NCBI GenBank assembly: GCA_002410505.1
Contig: DHSO01000026.1
Location: forward strand, 1-27,425
DNA from: Cloacimonetes bacterium UBA5284
GTDB lineage: Bacteria > Cloacimonadota > Cloacimonadia > Cloacimonadales > Cloacimonadaceae
Direction: 5' to 3'
Length of the DNA: 27,425 nt
This document shows positions 1-8,947 of the stretch, one piece after another. The position numbers and the translations under genes are program-made. Below the pieces are notes generated by a model. The model was not told the DNA's origin. It was given only the letters and a program-made list of their open reading frames with translations, and did no database searches. Within the stretch, counting starts at the first letter, position 1. Every line of letters starts with the position of its first letter.

Positions 1-209
1 ACTTTCATGTGCAACGGTCTTAGTTATTTATCAAAAAAGGGAAACAGTTTTCTTCTGTCTGTAGCTATCTATCCGGAGACCAAGGGCTGGACTACTGCTG
101 CCTCGAAAGGTTTATTGTGTGAAATACAACCCCTCTGCGATTCCCGGAGGTATTTTTAAGACTTTAATACATAGCCCGTCAAGCACCGGCCGGTTTCCCT
201 CATTAAAGC
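1..209. other. left edge, no supported gene
   Basis: The plus strand has a stop-free frame from base 1 to a TAA at 157-159 (an ATG sits at 7-9), about 52 codons. It could be the tail of a gene cut by the window edge, but this length is common by chance and the translation is not recognisable. The remaining stretch lies downstream of the minus-strand yraN gene and shows an ACCGGCCGGT palindrome near 186-195 without a following T-run. No tRNA, SRP RNA or tmRNA hallmark was found. Confidence 0.3.
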
Positions 210-593
210 TTAGTCCGTAACTGGCAGAAAGGCATCGGGAAAATGCTCGATGCTAAACTCATCATTTTTGGCATCATAGAGCACTACAATAACATCAAAA
301 CGAGTATTATGGTTGTCAAACTGAGGATTTTGCTTACAATATACTTGTGCGACTCTGGTAATGTGCCTCTGCTTGGTGTAAGAGACATTATCAAGAGCAC
401 TTTGGATAGAGTGAAAAGAGCGTGTTTTTACTTCAACAAATATTAGGTGTTGATTTTTTTCTACTATGATATCGATCTCACCTTGTTTAACTCGAAAGTT
501 TCTGCAAATCACATTGTAGCTATTTGTTACGAGATAATCAACAGCTCGATTTTCACCCGCCCGTGCTAATTCCTGGTTCGATGTAATCTTCAT
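210..593 (-). CDS. yraN: YraN family (UPF0102) endonuclease-like protein
   Basis: A 127-residue protein of the YraN/UPF0102 family, which has a restriction-endonuclease-like fold; its cellular role is poorly defined (links to recombination or DNA processing have been suggested). Visible hallmarks in order are the N-terminal GENRAVDYL segment, the NFRVKQGEIDII strand with the catalytic-type Glu-x-Asp, and FVEVKTR with the Glu-x-Lys pair. This is the (D/E)...ExK layout of PD-(D/E)XK nucleases. Length is typical of the family. The ATG at 591-593 is the only good start, although no clear Shine-Dalgarno sequence precedes it. The gene is divergent from the outer-membrane protein gene at 679, with about 85 bp between them, and is not part of the machinery that follows. 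Confidence 0.9.
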   Translation of the reverse strand: MKITSNQELARAGENRAVDYLVTNSYNVICRNFRVKQGEIDIIVEKNQHLIFVEVKTRSFHSIQSALDNVSYTKQRHITRVAQVYCKQNPQFDNHNTRFDVIVVLYDAKNDEFSIEHFPDAFLPVTD

Positions 594-609
594 GGAATCA
601 AGAAAAAGC

Positions 610-637
610 TTGACGGATAAATTGTCAATGTTAATAA
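610..637 (+). promoter_or_regulatory. candidate sigma70-type promoter
   Basis: TTGACG at 610-615 and TAATAA at 632-637 are separated by 16 bp and sit about 40 bp upstream of the ATG at 679. This is a good position for a promoter of the outer-membrane protein gene. It is based only on match to the general consensus. Confidence 0.4.
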
Positions 638-678
638 GGACACATGAATAGAATAATCACCGAAAGGTGGAGGGAAGT

Positions 679-1905
679 ATGAAAAAAGTTATATTGAGTG
701 TAATCGTTATCGCAGCGATGTTTAGCCTCTTGCAGGCGGCGCCTTTTCAGACGCTTGGCATGTTGCGTACTCCGGATGCCTATGTATTGCCACATAGAGC
801 GGCAGAATTTATGTTGGCCGGCTACTATCGTGATATCGCACAGCCCGTTGAATACGACGGCTTTGCCCCTTACATGATGGCCGGAGTGGGTCTCTTTAAC
901 CGCTTGGAACTTGGAATGTTCGTAGGCGACAAGGTTGAAGACGAGCCCTTGGTATATTTTTTGAATTTAAAGTTTAAAGTATTGCAGGAGACTCCACGTC
1001 TGCCGCAGATATCCGTAGGTATGGACAATATCCTTTCTCCGATGACAAATCACAGATCTCAGGACATGGTTCCCGGTGATGATTTCTACACACATCCGGA
1101 CAAAAGCGGATACGAGAACTATTCTCCTTATGCCGTGGCCTCAAAACAAGCAGTGATCTTCGGTGTTCCCTGGATGTTCAATCTCGGCATCGGCTCAAAC
1201 CGCTTCGTAGGTCAAGCCGGACGCGCCCGGATGTTGAACGGTATATTTATGTCGGCAGAATTGTCCCCGATCAGAAACCTTGCCTTGCAGGGTGAATTTG
1301 ACGGTCACGAAGTGAACGCCGGCATCAAATACAGTTGGAAAAACTGGGGCTTCAAGGTTGGAGCACAAGCTTTGGAAGACCTCACCAAAGACAATGGATA
1401 CGAAGACAATCTGAGAGTAGCTTTTGCTATTTCCTATCTCTTTGACAAATATGCAGAAGCGCAACGACGTCCGGACCTGAAACGTTATGCTGTGGACAGC
1501 GACTTGGAAGATTCCTACGCAGTTGAAACCGGCACTTTACCACCCCAGGAAGGCATGATCATTCCTCCCACCGGCGGCAGCACAGATCCCTCAGCCGGGG
1601 AAGTCGTAATTATTCCTCCAACCGGAACTACAACTGGAGGCGAGGTTGTCGTAATACCTCCGGCTGAGACAAAACCTGAAAGCTCAACCGGTGAAGTAGC
1701 TCTTGGCACATCCGGCTCCGGAACCACCTTGGAAACTCCTGGTCTTACCGGCAGTGGCGGAAGCACTTCCTATTCTCAGCTATCCCCCGAAGTTCGGGAT
1801 TTGCTGGAAGAGTTGAAGCAGCTTCGTGCTGAACGCGAGAAAGCCCAGAAGTCTCTTGATGATCTTCGTTCCTGGATTCAAGAGTTGAAGGCTGAACGAA
1901 ATTAA
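679..1905 (+). CDS. probable outer-membrane protein with Pro/Gly/Thr-rich stalk and coiled-coil tail
   Basis: 408 residues from the ATG at 679, chosen because GGTGGAGGGA lies just upstream and because translation then opens with a signal peptide (MKK, a hydrophobic stretch, cleavage near LQA/AP). A GTG in frame at 667 lies inside the ribosome binding site and is unlikely. Residues about 25-270 alternate polar and hydrophobic positions with many Gly and aromatic residues and start with TLGMLRTPDAYVLP, which suggests a small beta-barrel. Residues about 290-360 are a low-complexity stalk in which GEVVIIPP-like units recur. Residues about 370-408 are a charged heptad-like helix, probably coiled coil. 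No enzymatic motif is visible. It lies directly upstream of the TPR-ExbB-ExbD operon but is separated from it by a hairpin, so it may or may not be the outer-membrane partner of that machine. Confidence 0.7.
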   Translation: MKKVILSVIVIAAMFSLLQAAPFQTLGMLRTPDAYVLPHRAAEFMLAGYYRDIAQPVEYDGFAPYMMAGVGLFNRLELGMFVGDKVEDEPLVYFLNLKFKVLQETPRLPQISVGMDNILSPMTNHRSQDMVPGDDFYTHPDKSGYENYSPYAVASKQAVIFGVPWMFNLGIGSNRFVGQAGRARMLNGIFMSAELSPIRNLALQGEFDGHEVNAGIKYSWKNWGFKVGAQALEDLTKDNGYEDNLRVAFAISYLFDKYAEAQRRPDLKRYAVDSDLEDSYAVETGTLPPQEGMIIPPTGGSTDPSAGEVVIIPPTGTTTGGEVVVIPPAETKPESSTGEVALGTSGSGTTLETPGLTGSGGSTSYSQLSPEVRDLLEELKQLRAEREKAQKSLDDLRSWIQELKAERN

Positions 1906-1965
1906 AGCTAAAGTAATACATAGCAGTGGAATGTAGGATTCATACTTTCCTATGTTATATAGGCG

Positions 1966-2001
1966 GTACGCCAGGGTACAAGCTATATCCTGGCGTACTT
2001 T
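1966..2001 (+). terminator. hairpin, probable terminator after the outer-membrane protein gene
   Basis: A perfect 10-bp stem, GTACGCCAGG (1966-1975) with CCTGGCGTAC (1989-1998), closes a 13-nt loop and is followed by TTTATAAT. The U-run is short, so termination may be partial and the downstream operon may receive read-through. Confidence 0.6.
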
Positions 2002-2006
2002 ATAAT
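2001..2006 (+). promoter_or_regulatory. TATAAT, possible -10 element
   Basis: A perfect TATAAT directly follows the hairpin, 43 bp before the ATG of the giant TPR gene. No convincing -35 box is seen at 16-18 bp upstream, where the hairpin loop lies. It is a candidate start point for the six-gene unit. Confidence 0.3.
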
Positions 2007-2048
2007 ACACTGCAACTGAAACAATGAGAGTCTAAAGTGAGCGGGGTT

Positions 2049-5000
2049 ATGAAAAAGAATTTAATAGTGTTTTTGCTCCTTACGTTTGGGATGGCTTGCT
2101 CTTCATTTCTATTTGCCCAAACCTTTGAGTACGACGAGAATGTAACAGTTGATCAACTACGAGAAGAGATCCGCATTCAAAGGCAGGAGTTGAAAGGGAT
2201 TGCCAAAGAATTCCTGGTTGACGCACTCCCGAGTGTCATTGAATTTGACCCTGCGCATGCGAATGCTGAGCTGCAAAATTTCAGCAGTGTATTAAGCACG
2301 CTGGACGACAATGAGGTCTTGTATCTTTTAGGGCATATGTATGCGAGGGCCAATGAAAACGACCGGGCCATATCCATTTTTGACTCGCTCTTGAGGACAG
2401 ATTTGAATTTTGGTGCACGCAAGATGCTTAATATTGTGCTGTACCGCAAATTGACCGAACTCCTGCAAGCCGGAGAACGTCAAACCGCCAGAGATTATTT
2501 AAGCGCCATCGTATTTGATAACTACAATACTGAGCAGTATTTCCCTGCTTATCTTTACCTTTTCTCAGATCTCAGCGCCGACACCAGAAACTACGATGAA
2601 GTAATAAATCTGATAATGCGCTACAATGGTAACCGGGAAATCGTCTTAAATGCGCTGTTACCACTCAAACAAGATGTTTTGAACCGTCTGAACACCTTTG
2701 ACCTGACTGCTTTCTACGAGAATCCCAGCAAAGAAGCCTTGAGTGATCTGAATGGTAAAATCGATCAGATCAAGCTGGATCTGACCGCCATATATAACGA
2801 GATCATCAGCATGGAAGGCATCATCTTTCTGGATGCGGTAGTGGAAAACCATGGCATCGAAATGAAAGGATTGGACGAGCTGAAGCTTTTGATGACAGAA
2901 TATGCAAACGCTTCCATCAGCTCAGAGGATTTTCTGCAGCCGGCCATGGAATATATAGCTTCAGCAAAGCAGAGCCTATCTTTTTACGATCGGGTATTGA
3001 GGCAATTTGATCTGGTGCTATCGCAAAACTTCCTGAAGATCAGCACCGAAGCTACATCAGACTCCGAGGTCTATGCCGGGGATTTGTACCTGGATCGTAT
3101 ATTACAAACCCAGAAAACGATAGCGTCTTACGATGAGATTATCAAAGAAATCGACGAGCTTTTGGCCGGTGGCGAATTTCCTGAGAGCCTTGAACGCCTT
3201 ATGATGGAAAGAAATGAGGCGCTGAGTAACAAAGCCGAAGCTGAGGTGCTGCACCGTCAATATGTGAATGATGTTCGCGATATGGGTGGCGAAGAAGGAC
3301 AAGTATTGCTGGAGATTCTGGATGAATACAATGCTTTGTTAGCAGAGAAAAAGCTGCTGGACGAAACTGCCCAAGAGTATGAAAGCTACATTTTAAGCGA
3401 AGCTGAGGGCTTGTATGATGTTGATCTCAGAAGCAGCATCCGCCCCATGATAGCCTCCCAGATCGGTTCGGTGGCTTATGCCACACAGCGAGATCAGGCT
3501 TTTACCGAGGGCTGGGATGAGACACTTACTGCCATGGATTACATCACTTTGCAGATGTCCTACCGTAGCCTTATGGCAGTATATCACAAGTTTTTACAAG
3601 CTCAGATATATCTTACCGACGAGGATTTGGACGAGCAAAAGGCCTATTGGCGCTCAGAACAACTAGACCTGATCGGAGAGATAAATTCCTTCCTGGCAAA
3701 TAATCCAACTTTCAATGCCATTGACCAACCCGGAAACAGCGCTTTGGTGGGCACTGCAGATATGTATTACAATCTGGCAGAGCTGCAATACTATGCCATC
3801 CCCGAAGATCTGAACCCAGCTTTACTCAGCTATCGCAAAGCTCTGGAACTGGATCCCGAATTGCCGAACCGTGATTTGGCGCTTTACAACATCGCTTTCA
3901 TCACCAGCGAATTGAAGCGGATGGAGATAAGCAACAACAAGATTGCATTCCGCAATAGCGCCGGGTTTGGTGAGATACCTCCGGCTAATTCTTTGTATAG
4001 TGAAGCGAATTTTAGCGAAGCTCAAGCAGCCTTGCAGGAGATTGTTCGGGACTTCCCGGATTCCCAGGTTTATGAGGAATCCGTATATCGTCTGGGTCTG
4101 CTCAATTTCAGCTTTTCCACCGATTCCGACAATCCCGAATTGTATCGTAACCGGGCCATAGGATACTTCGACGAGATCGTAGCAAACCATGATAGTCCGC
4201 TGTATTACGATGCCCTGTACCAAAGAGGTTGGGTGCGTCTCAACAGCTTTGCGGAGGAAGACCTGCGTTTTGCCATGAACGACTTTATGGAACTGCTGCA
4301 AGCTACAGATTCCGGCTTGATTGCCGATGAACAGCTAGCTCAGGATTACCGTTCCGACGCTGTCGACAATATTGCCTATTGCTTGATCGCTCTGGACGGC
4401 ACGGATTTCACCTCCCGCTCCCGCGGGGTTGCTGAGCTACAGCGAGTTTTCGAGGGTTATGGCAACGATCAAATCGTTCACCTTGTACTGGACCGCACAA
4501 CTCAGTTGAAGCTGGATATGAATGCTTCCTTGCAAGCAGTGGACTTCTTGCAGTTCAAAATCGACTCCGCCCCAATGGCGCTGATCAATCCCGTCTTACA
4601 GGATTCCATCCTCTTCCTGTATCACAATTCCGGCCAAAACTTGCGTGAGGGCGAAAACCTGGATCAGATCACGCAAGATATCTATAAAAGAATTATCGAC
4701 AACTACAGCTACAATTCCCAATGGTACGACATCAATAAAGATAATGACATCAGCCATCAAATGGACATTGTAAATAATGCCTACACACAACGCAGCTACA
4801 GATTGTACAACAACTTCGTAAATTCCATCAACCGCGAGAATCTCACTGCCTACGAAAACCATGTGCATACATATCAGGAATTTGCGCAATTGCACAATCC
4901 CGATTACGAAGAAGACAGTGCCGCATCAGACAGTCTGATGGTAACCGCATATTCTGTCCTGGCAGACCGTACGCAGGATCTGCAAGACATCAACGCTGCC

Positions 5001-7883
5001 ATCCAAAAGCTGTATGAATATAACGATACTTATCCCTTGAACAGCCAATTCTATGAAAACGAAGAACTGGCAATGATATATGCCCGTAACTCCTTTGCCG
5101 CCACCAGAGACCTTTTGGAGAGCGGAGAATACACAGCTCCGGAAGGCGCGCCGACAAATGAAGACGAAGCCTTTGCCATCTTGAAGAATAGTGCCGACCG
5201 GTATTGGAATGTAAGCAACCAGGAACGCTTTCAAACTCCCCAGAGAACCGCTGAAGCACTTGATGTAATCCTGCTTTTGGGAGACGTTCAATTTGGCCGC
5301 GAGAAATATCCGGAGGCGATCTCCCTGTATCAACAGGCTTTGGAACACGAAGATTTGATGACCGATTCCGATAAACGGGATACATATCTGAAACTTGCCG
5401 ACATGAGCATCCGCCAGGAACGCTATGCTGATGCTGAAAGCTGGTTCCGCAAAGCCCTACCTCTGGCACTGAATGAAGAAGACAGAGCAAACATCAACCA
5501 GGATATCCTGGTACAGATCCAAAACAGCTTTGAAACCGCTGCCGGCTCCGGTGACTATATTACAGAGGCAAATGAACGCCTCAGACTGGCCGCTGAGATG
5601 GATCCCAGCCGCAGACTGGAAATCTTGGGACAGAAAAACGAAGCGGTGGAGGCCTTCAAAAAAGCCGGTGCCTATCAACAGGCAATAGACCTCTTGATGG
5701 AACTGGCTGCATCAGATACAGAGCTGGACGCCATCTACACCCGCTATAGCCAGGCCATTGAGATTGCCGAATCCGACAGCATGATGAACGATCCCACTCT
5801 GGCAGCAAACCTGGAACAGGAATTCATCGATGCCCATCCCGGCAGCAGTTATGCCTTCTTCCTGCGCCTCGCCGCGATCTCGGCAAAGGCAGAGAATGAG
5901 GCTCGCAGAAGTGAAGCTGCCGCAGCATATCTGGCTCTTTACGAAGAGGCTCACGCCGGCGATATTGATACTGAAGATGTGCCTGAAAGCAGTCTTTTGG
6001 CAGATGCTATCCGCCTCTACAACCTGGAAGGAAACATCCCCACGGGCTACGCCTTGATGAATCGCTTTATCGAGACCTATCCCAACCATCCGGACACAGT
6101 GCCTTATATGGAATATATGGCCAAGGGGCATTACGATCGTAAAGAAACCGAAGATTATAAGCGTCTTGCCAAAGCAATATATGAAAAAGATCCCGGCAAA
6201 AACTCCTATTATATGGACGTGGCTACCACAGAATTGCGCGACATCGCTCAAGAATTTGACACCGCGTACTTAAACCAGGATTATGAAGCCGCTTTTGCCG
6301 CCCGCGACCGTTACCGCAGCCTCGAGACCGCCTACAAGAACGAAGGTCTTGAGTTCCCGTCAGACATCTATGATGTCTTCGCCGCGGTACAGCGCGAATA
6401 CGATAAGATCCAGGAACGCAAAGCCTTCCTGGCAGATTACGATTCCAGGCTTGCAGCTTTGGGAAGATCAAGCATCTTTACCCAGAGCCCCGCTCAGCAG
6501 ATAAGAGTGGTAGCTGTAACCACCTGGGATAGAAACCTTGGCGGCGGCGACAATCGTATACCGAAATACATGAACACCATCGAGGCGGAAGTGAACAAGG
6601 TGAGAACCCTGATTCGCCAAGCCGGAGAGAGTGAATTCGATATCGACAACGACCGTCAGATCAATGCCATAGCCTTGATCGCGAAGATCTACGACCGCGG
6701 AGCTGAGGTGGTGGGCACTCAGATAGAAACCTTCTTCCGCATCACCACCCAGGGCGGCTATTACCGCGAGCAATGGGGAGAGAACAGTGATGCGCAAATC
6801 CAGGGTTTCGTAATGCAAAATACTCAGGAATACATCATAAGTTCGCTTACATACAACAATCAGATATATACCCAATTCCATCTTGCCGGCTATCAGAACG
6901 ACGCCACACAAGCTGCAAAAGCCGCTCTGGAAGAATACAACCAGAGCGTGGAATACCGCAGTCAGGAATATGTGCTGGACAGCCAATGGCAACAGAGCCT
7001 TGAGCCTGCCGGTACCAGACTGGATTTCAACAGCATCAAAAGCCCGAAAGGACACAATCTGGGTCGCGCGATTATCCCGGCAAACAATACTCTGAACTTG
7101 ACCCGCAGATTCAATATGGATCTGGAGCCAAATTTCGCCTTCTTGCAGATATCCTTCCCCTTGGGCATCGAGGTGCAGCTAAACGGCAGCGTGGTCAATT
7201 CCTCCTGGGTGGTAATAGACAGCCTGGAAGCGGGTAAACCTGCCAGCACTCATTACAGCTTCATCATTCCAGGAGAGATGTTTGCCCGTGGCGAGAATGT
7301 GTTTGAGCTAGCCCTGGAAAACAGCAGCGCCGGGGAACAGCAAGCGGCTTTGGCTCTACAGACCATGACCAGCCTGCAACGCATTCGGGAAAACATCCCG
7401 CCCGTTGTTAAAAACATCTTCAGCAATACCGGGTGGCGCGTCATCAGCACAGATCCCGAAACCGGCGAAGAAAGCTCGGTTTTTGCAGCCGATGCCACGG
7501 AATGGAATATCACTTGGGACAACCTGGTAAATATGGAAGAAAGTGCATCCCGCCCGATTTGGGTTTCCGAACTAGACGGTCCTGTGAACGATCTGGTATT
7601 TGAAACAGATTTTGTCCTGGATTCGGAATTCAAAGACGGTATCATAGAGTTTATCGCTCCTGAAGCCGTAACAGTTTATCTGAACGGAACGGAGATTGGC
7701 AGTGCAATTTTCGATTACGATGCTGACCCCCTTGAGATCTACAAAGGGGAGGTCCTGATTAATGCAAGTAATGTAGTTAATGGCAGAAACGTATTGCGTT
7801 TCGCAGTGTCCAATAGCTCGATCTACCGGGGCTTTTTGGCAAAAATCACATATTCACAAGCAGGAAAGGAGGAAATCCGATGA
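2049..7883 (+). CDS. giant exported TPR protein with two C-terminal jelly-roll-like domains
   Basis: 1944 residues from the ATG at 2049; an in-frame GTG at 2037 is the alternative and would only lengthen the signal peptide. The signal peptide runs from MKKNLIVF to about LFA/QTF, so the protein is exported. Most of the chain is helical. TPR-like units are clear at about 95-130, 570-615 and 1066-1154 (for example DVQFGREKYPEAISLYQQAL, then ADMSIRQERYADAESWFRKA). A charged coiled-coil-like part spans about 230-440. Residues about 1685-1930 are beta-rich and hold two related modules, each with an aromatic strand, an LNG turn (VQLNGS, VYLNGT) and a closing GxNVxxxxxxN strand, as in galactose-binding-like sugar-binding domains. 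No catalytic motif is visible. The stop overlaps the next ATG, linking it to the ExbB/ExbD genes. Likely a periplasmic scaffold; ligand unknown. Confidence 0.85.
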   Translation: MKKNLIVFLLLTFGMACSSFLFAQTFEYDENVTVDQLREEIRIQRQELKGIAKEFLVDALPSVIEFDPAHANAELQNFSSVLSTLDDNEVLYLLGHMYARANENDRAISIFDSLLRTDLNFGARKMLNIVLYRKLTELLQAGERQTARDYLSAIVFDNYNTEQYFPAYLYLFSDLSADTRNYDEVINLIMRYNGNREIVLNALLPLKQDVLNRLNTFDLTAFYENPSKEALSDLNGKIDQIKLDLTAIYNEIISMEGIIFLDAVVENHGIEMKGLDELKLLMTEYANASISSEDFLQPAMEYIASAKQSLSFYDRVLRQFDLVLSQNFLKISTEATSDSEVYAGDLYLDRILQTQKTIASYDEIIKEIDELLAGGEFPESLERLMMERNEALSNKAEAEVLHRQYVNDVRDMGGEEGQVLLEILDEYNALLAEKKLLDETAQEYESYILSEAEGLYDVDLRSSIRPMIASQIGSVAYATQRDQAFTEGWDETLTAMDYITLQMSYRSLMAVYHKFLQAQIYLTDEDLDEQKAYWRSEQLDLIGEINSFLANNPTFNAIDQPGNSALVGTADMYYNLAELQYYAIPEDLNPALLSYRKALELDPELPNRDLALYNIAFITSELKRMEISNNKIAFRNSAGFGEIPPANSLYSEANFSEAQAALQEIVRDFPDSQVYEESVYRLGLLNFSFSTDSDNPELYRNRAIGYFDEIVANHDSPLYYDALYQRGWVRLNSFAEEDLRFAMNDFMELLQATDSGLIADEQLAQDYRSDAVDNIAYCLIALDGTDFTSRSRGVAELQRVFEGYGNDQIVHLVLDRTTQLKLDMNASLQAVDFLQFKIDSAPMALINPVLQDSILFLYHNSGQNLREGENLDQITQDIYKRIIDNYSYNSQWYDINKDNDISHQMDIVNNAYTQRSYRLYNNFVNSINRENLTAYENHVHTYQEFAQLHNPDYEEDSAASDSLMVTAYSVLADRTQDLQDINAAIQKLYEYNDTYPLNSQFYENEELAMIYARNSFAATRDLLESGEYTAPEGAPTNEDEAFAILKNSADRYWNVSNQERFQTPQRTAEALDVILLLGDVQFGREKYPEAISLYQQALEHEDLMTDSDKRDTYLKLADMSIRQERYADAESWFRKALPLALNEEDRANINQDILVQIQNSFETAAGSGDYITEANERLRLAAEMDPSRRLEILGQKNEAVEAFKKAGAYQQAIDLLMELAASDTELDAIYTRYSQAIEIAESDSMMNDPTLAANLEQEFIDAHPGSSYAFFLRLAAISAKAENEARRSEAAAAYLALYEEAHAGDIDTEDVPESSLLADAIRLYNLEGNIPTGYALMNRFIETYPNHPDTVPYMEYMAKGHYDRKETEDYKRLAKAIYEKDPGKNSYYMDVATTELRDIAQEFDTAYLNQDYEAAFAARDRYRSLETAYKNEGLEFPSDIYDVFAAVQREYDKIQERKAFLADYDSRLAALGRSSIFTQSPAQQIRVVAVTTWDRNLGGGDNRIPKYMNTIEAEVNKVRTLIRQAGESEFDIDNDRQINAIALIAKIYDRGAEVVGTQIETFFRITTQGGYYREQWGENSDAQIQGFVMQNTQEYIISSLTYNNQIYTQFHLAGYQNDATQAAKAALEEYNQSVEYRSQEYVLDSQWQQSLEPAGTRLDFNSIKSPKGHNLGRAIIPANNTLNLTRRFNMDLEPNFAFLQISFPLGIEVQLNGSVVNSSWVVIDSLEAGKPASTHYSFIIPGEMFARGENVFELALENSSAGEQQAALALQTMTSLQRIRENIPPVVKNIFSNTGWRVISTDPETGEESSVFAADATEWNITWDNLVNMEESASRPIWVSELDGPVNDLVFETDFVLDSEFKDGIIEFIAPEAVTVYLNGTEIGSAIFDYDADPLEIYKGEVLINASNVVNGRNVLRFAVSNSSIYRGFLAKITYSQAGKEEIR

Positions 7884-8173
7884 AGAAACACCTGTTGTTG
7901 ATAATTGTGCTCAGCCTCCTTACAGGAGTGCTAGCGGCACAGCAGGCGAATCCTCAGCAAACTTCCGGACCCATCCGCAATGCAGAAGGGATATTGGTTG
8001 ATACTGAGGTGATTGAAATTCGAGTTGATGCCATGGCACCGGTATCCGGAATTTACAAATCCAAATCTGACACTTTCCAACCTACCGGTAAGTACCGTTT
8101 TGTATTGGATGATACAATCGTACGAGAAAACAGTGAAATACTATTAAATAAATGGCTTAAGGAGTCAAAATGA
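7880..8173 (+). CDS. small exported protein of unknown function
   Basis: 97 residues. The ATG at 7880 overlaps the TGA of the TPR gene (ATGA) and is preceded by a strong AAGGAGG. Residues 1-19 form a signal peptide ending near VLA/AQQ. The mature part, about 75 residues, has a Gln/Pro-rich start and then a short mixed region with EVIEIRVDAMAPVSG and a polar C-terminal helix. No lipobox Cys and no known domain are visible. Its own stop overlaps the ExbB start, so its expression is coupled to both neighbours, and it is probably a small periplasmic subunit or adaptor of the same complex. I do not recognise a family. Confidence 0.8.
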   Translation: MKKHLLLIIVLSLLTGVLAAQQANPQQTSGPIRNAEGILVDTEVIEIRVDAMAPVSGIYKSKSDTFQPTGKYRFVLDDTIVRENSEILLNKWLKESK

Positions 8174-8943
8174 AAAGCAAGCTTAGCATACTCGTTGTAA
8201 TTGCCCTGTTATTGAATGTTGGTTTCCTCTTTGCGCAGGAAGCTACTGAAGTAGTACCCGAGACAGCTGCTGCCACCAGCAGCGGCGTAAACCTTATCGA
8301 GATTTACAGCACCAGTGGTTTCTTCGCTCATCTGATCCTGATCAACCTTCTGATCGGTTTGGCTTTGGCGATCATTCGCTACATCCAACTGTATGTACGC
8401 GAGAAAATCGATGCCGAAAAATTCTTCTTCAAACTGAAGAATTTCGTGAAAAACGACCAAATTGACGAAGCGACAAAGATTGCCGACCAATTCAAGGGCA
8501 CCACGATGGGCTTCATTTTCTGGAGTGGTTTGGCTGTTTTTAAAGACGTGCGCAAATCCGGCAAAAAAGGCGAAGAAGCTCGCATCGCGGTTCAAAATGC
8601 TTTTGATGAAGCCGTGCTGCAAAAAGTACACAAGCTGGATGGCGGATTGTTCTGGTTTGACACTCTGGCTCAAATCTCCACATACCTTGGTCTTTTGGGA
8701 ACCATTTTTGGCCTCATCCAGGCTTTCAACTCTTTGCGTTTCTTAACCGGTGTTGCCGCTCAGAACGCTCTTACCGAAGGTATCTATATGGCTATCGGAA
8801 CTACCGCTCTCGGTTTGATCGGTGCCATCCCGCTTACTCTGATCAAAGGTGGACTCTTCACCCGCGCTCAGAATTTGATCAGCGATATCGACGAATACAG
8901 TGTAAAATTGGTGAACCACATTAACAACCAGATCAAGGAATAA
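8170..8943 (+). CDS. MotA/TolQ/ExbB-family proton channel protein
   Basis: 257 residues of the inner-membrane channel family that converts proton flow into mechanical work. Residues 1-22 look like a signal peptide or extra N-terminal helix (cleavage near LFA/QEA). A first helix covers about 51-70 and is followed by a long cytoplasmic loop (about 75-160). The paired helices at about 165-187 and 204-226 carry the family signatures LLGTIFGLIQAF and GIYMAIGTTALGLIGAIP. TAAGGAG precedes the ATG, which overlaps the upstream stop as ATGA. Two ExbD-type genes follow at once, the usual partners. The family also includes TolQ, ExbB and AglR. With no TonB-dependent receptor or Pal gene nearby, the subtype cannot be assigned, so no gene symbol is given. 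Confidence 0.92.
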   Translation: MKSKLSILVVIALLLNVGFLFAQEATEVVPETAAATSSGVNLIEIYSTSGFFAHLILINLLIGLALAIIRYIQLYVREKIDAEKFFFKLKNFVKNDQIDEATKIADQFKGTTMGFIFWSGLAVFKDVRKSGKKGEEARIAVQNAFDEAVLQKVHKLDGGLFWFDTLAQISTYLGLLGTIFGLIQAFNSLRFLTGVAAQNALTEGIYMAIGTTALGLIGAIPLTLIKGGLFTRAQNLISDIDEYSVKLVNHINNQIKE

Positions 8944-8947
8944 GATC

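Noticed and set aside
1..209. Small structured RNA (SRP, tmRNA or tRNA)
   Set aside because: Some words look suggestive (GCAGCAG on the minus strand, GATTCCCGG) but the conserved loops and pairings of these RNAs are missing.
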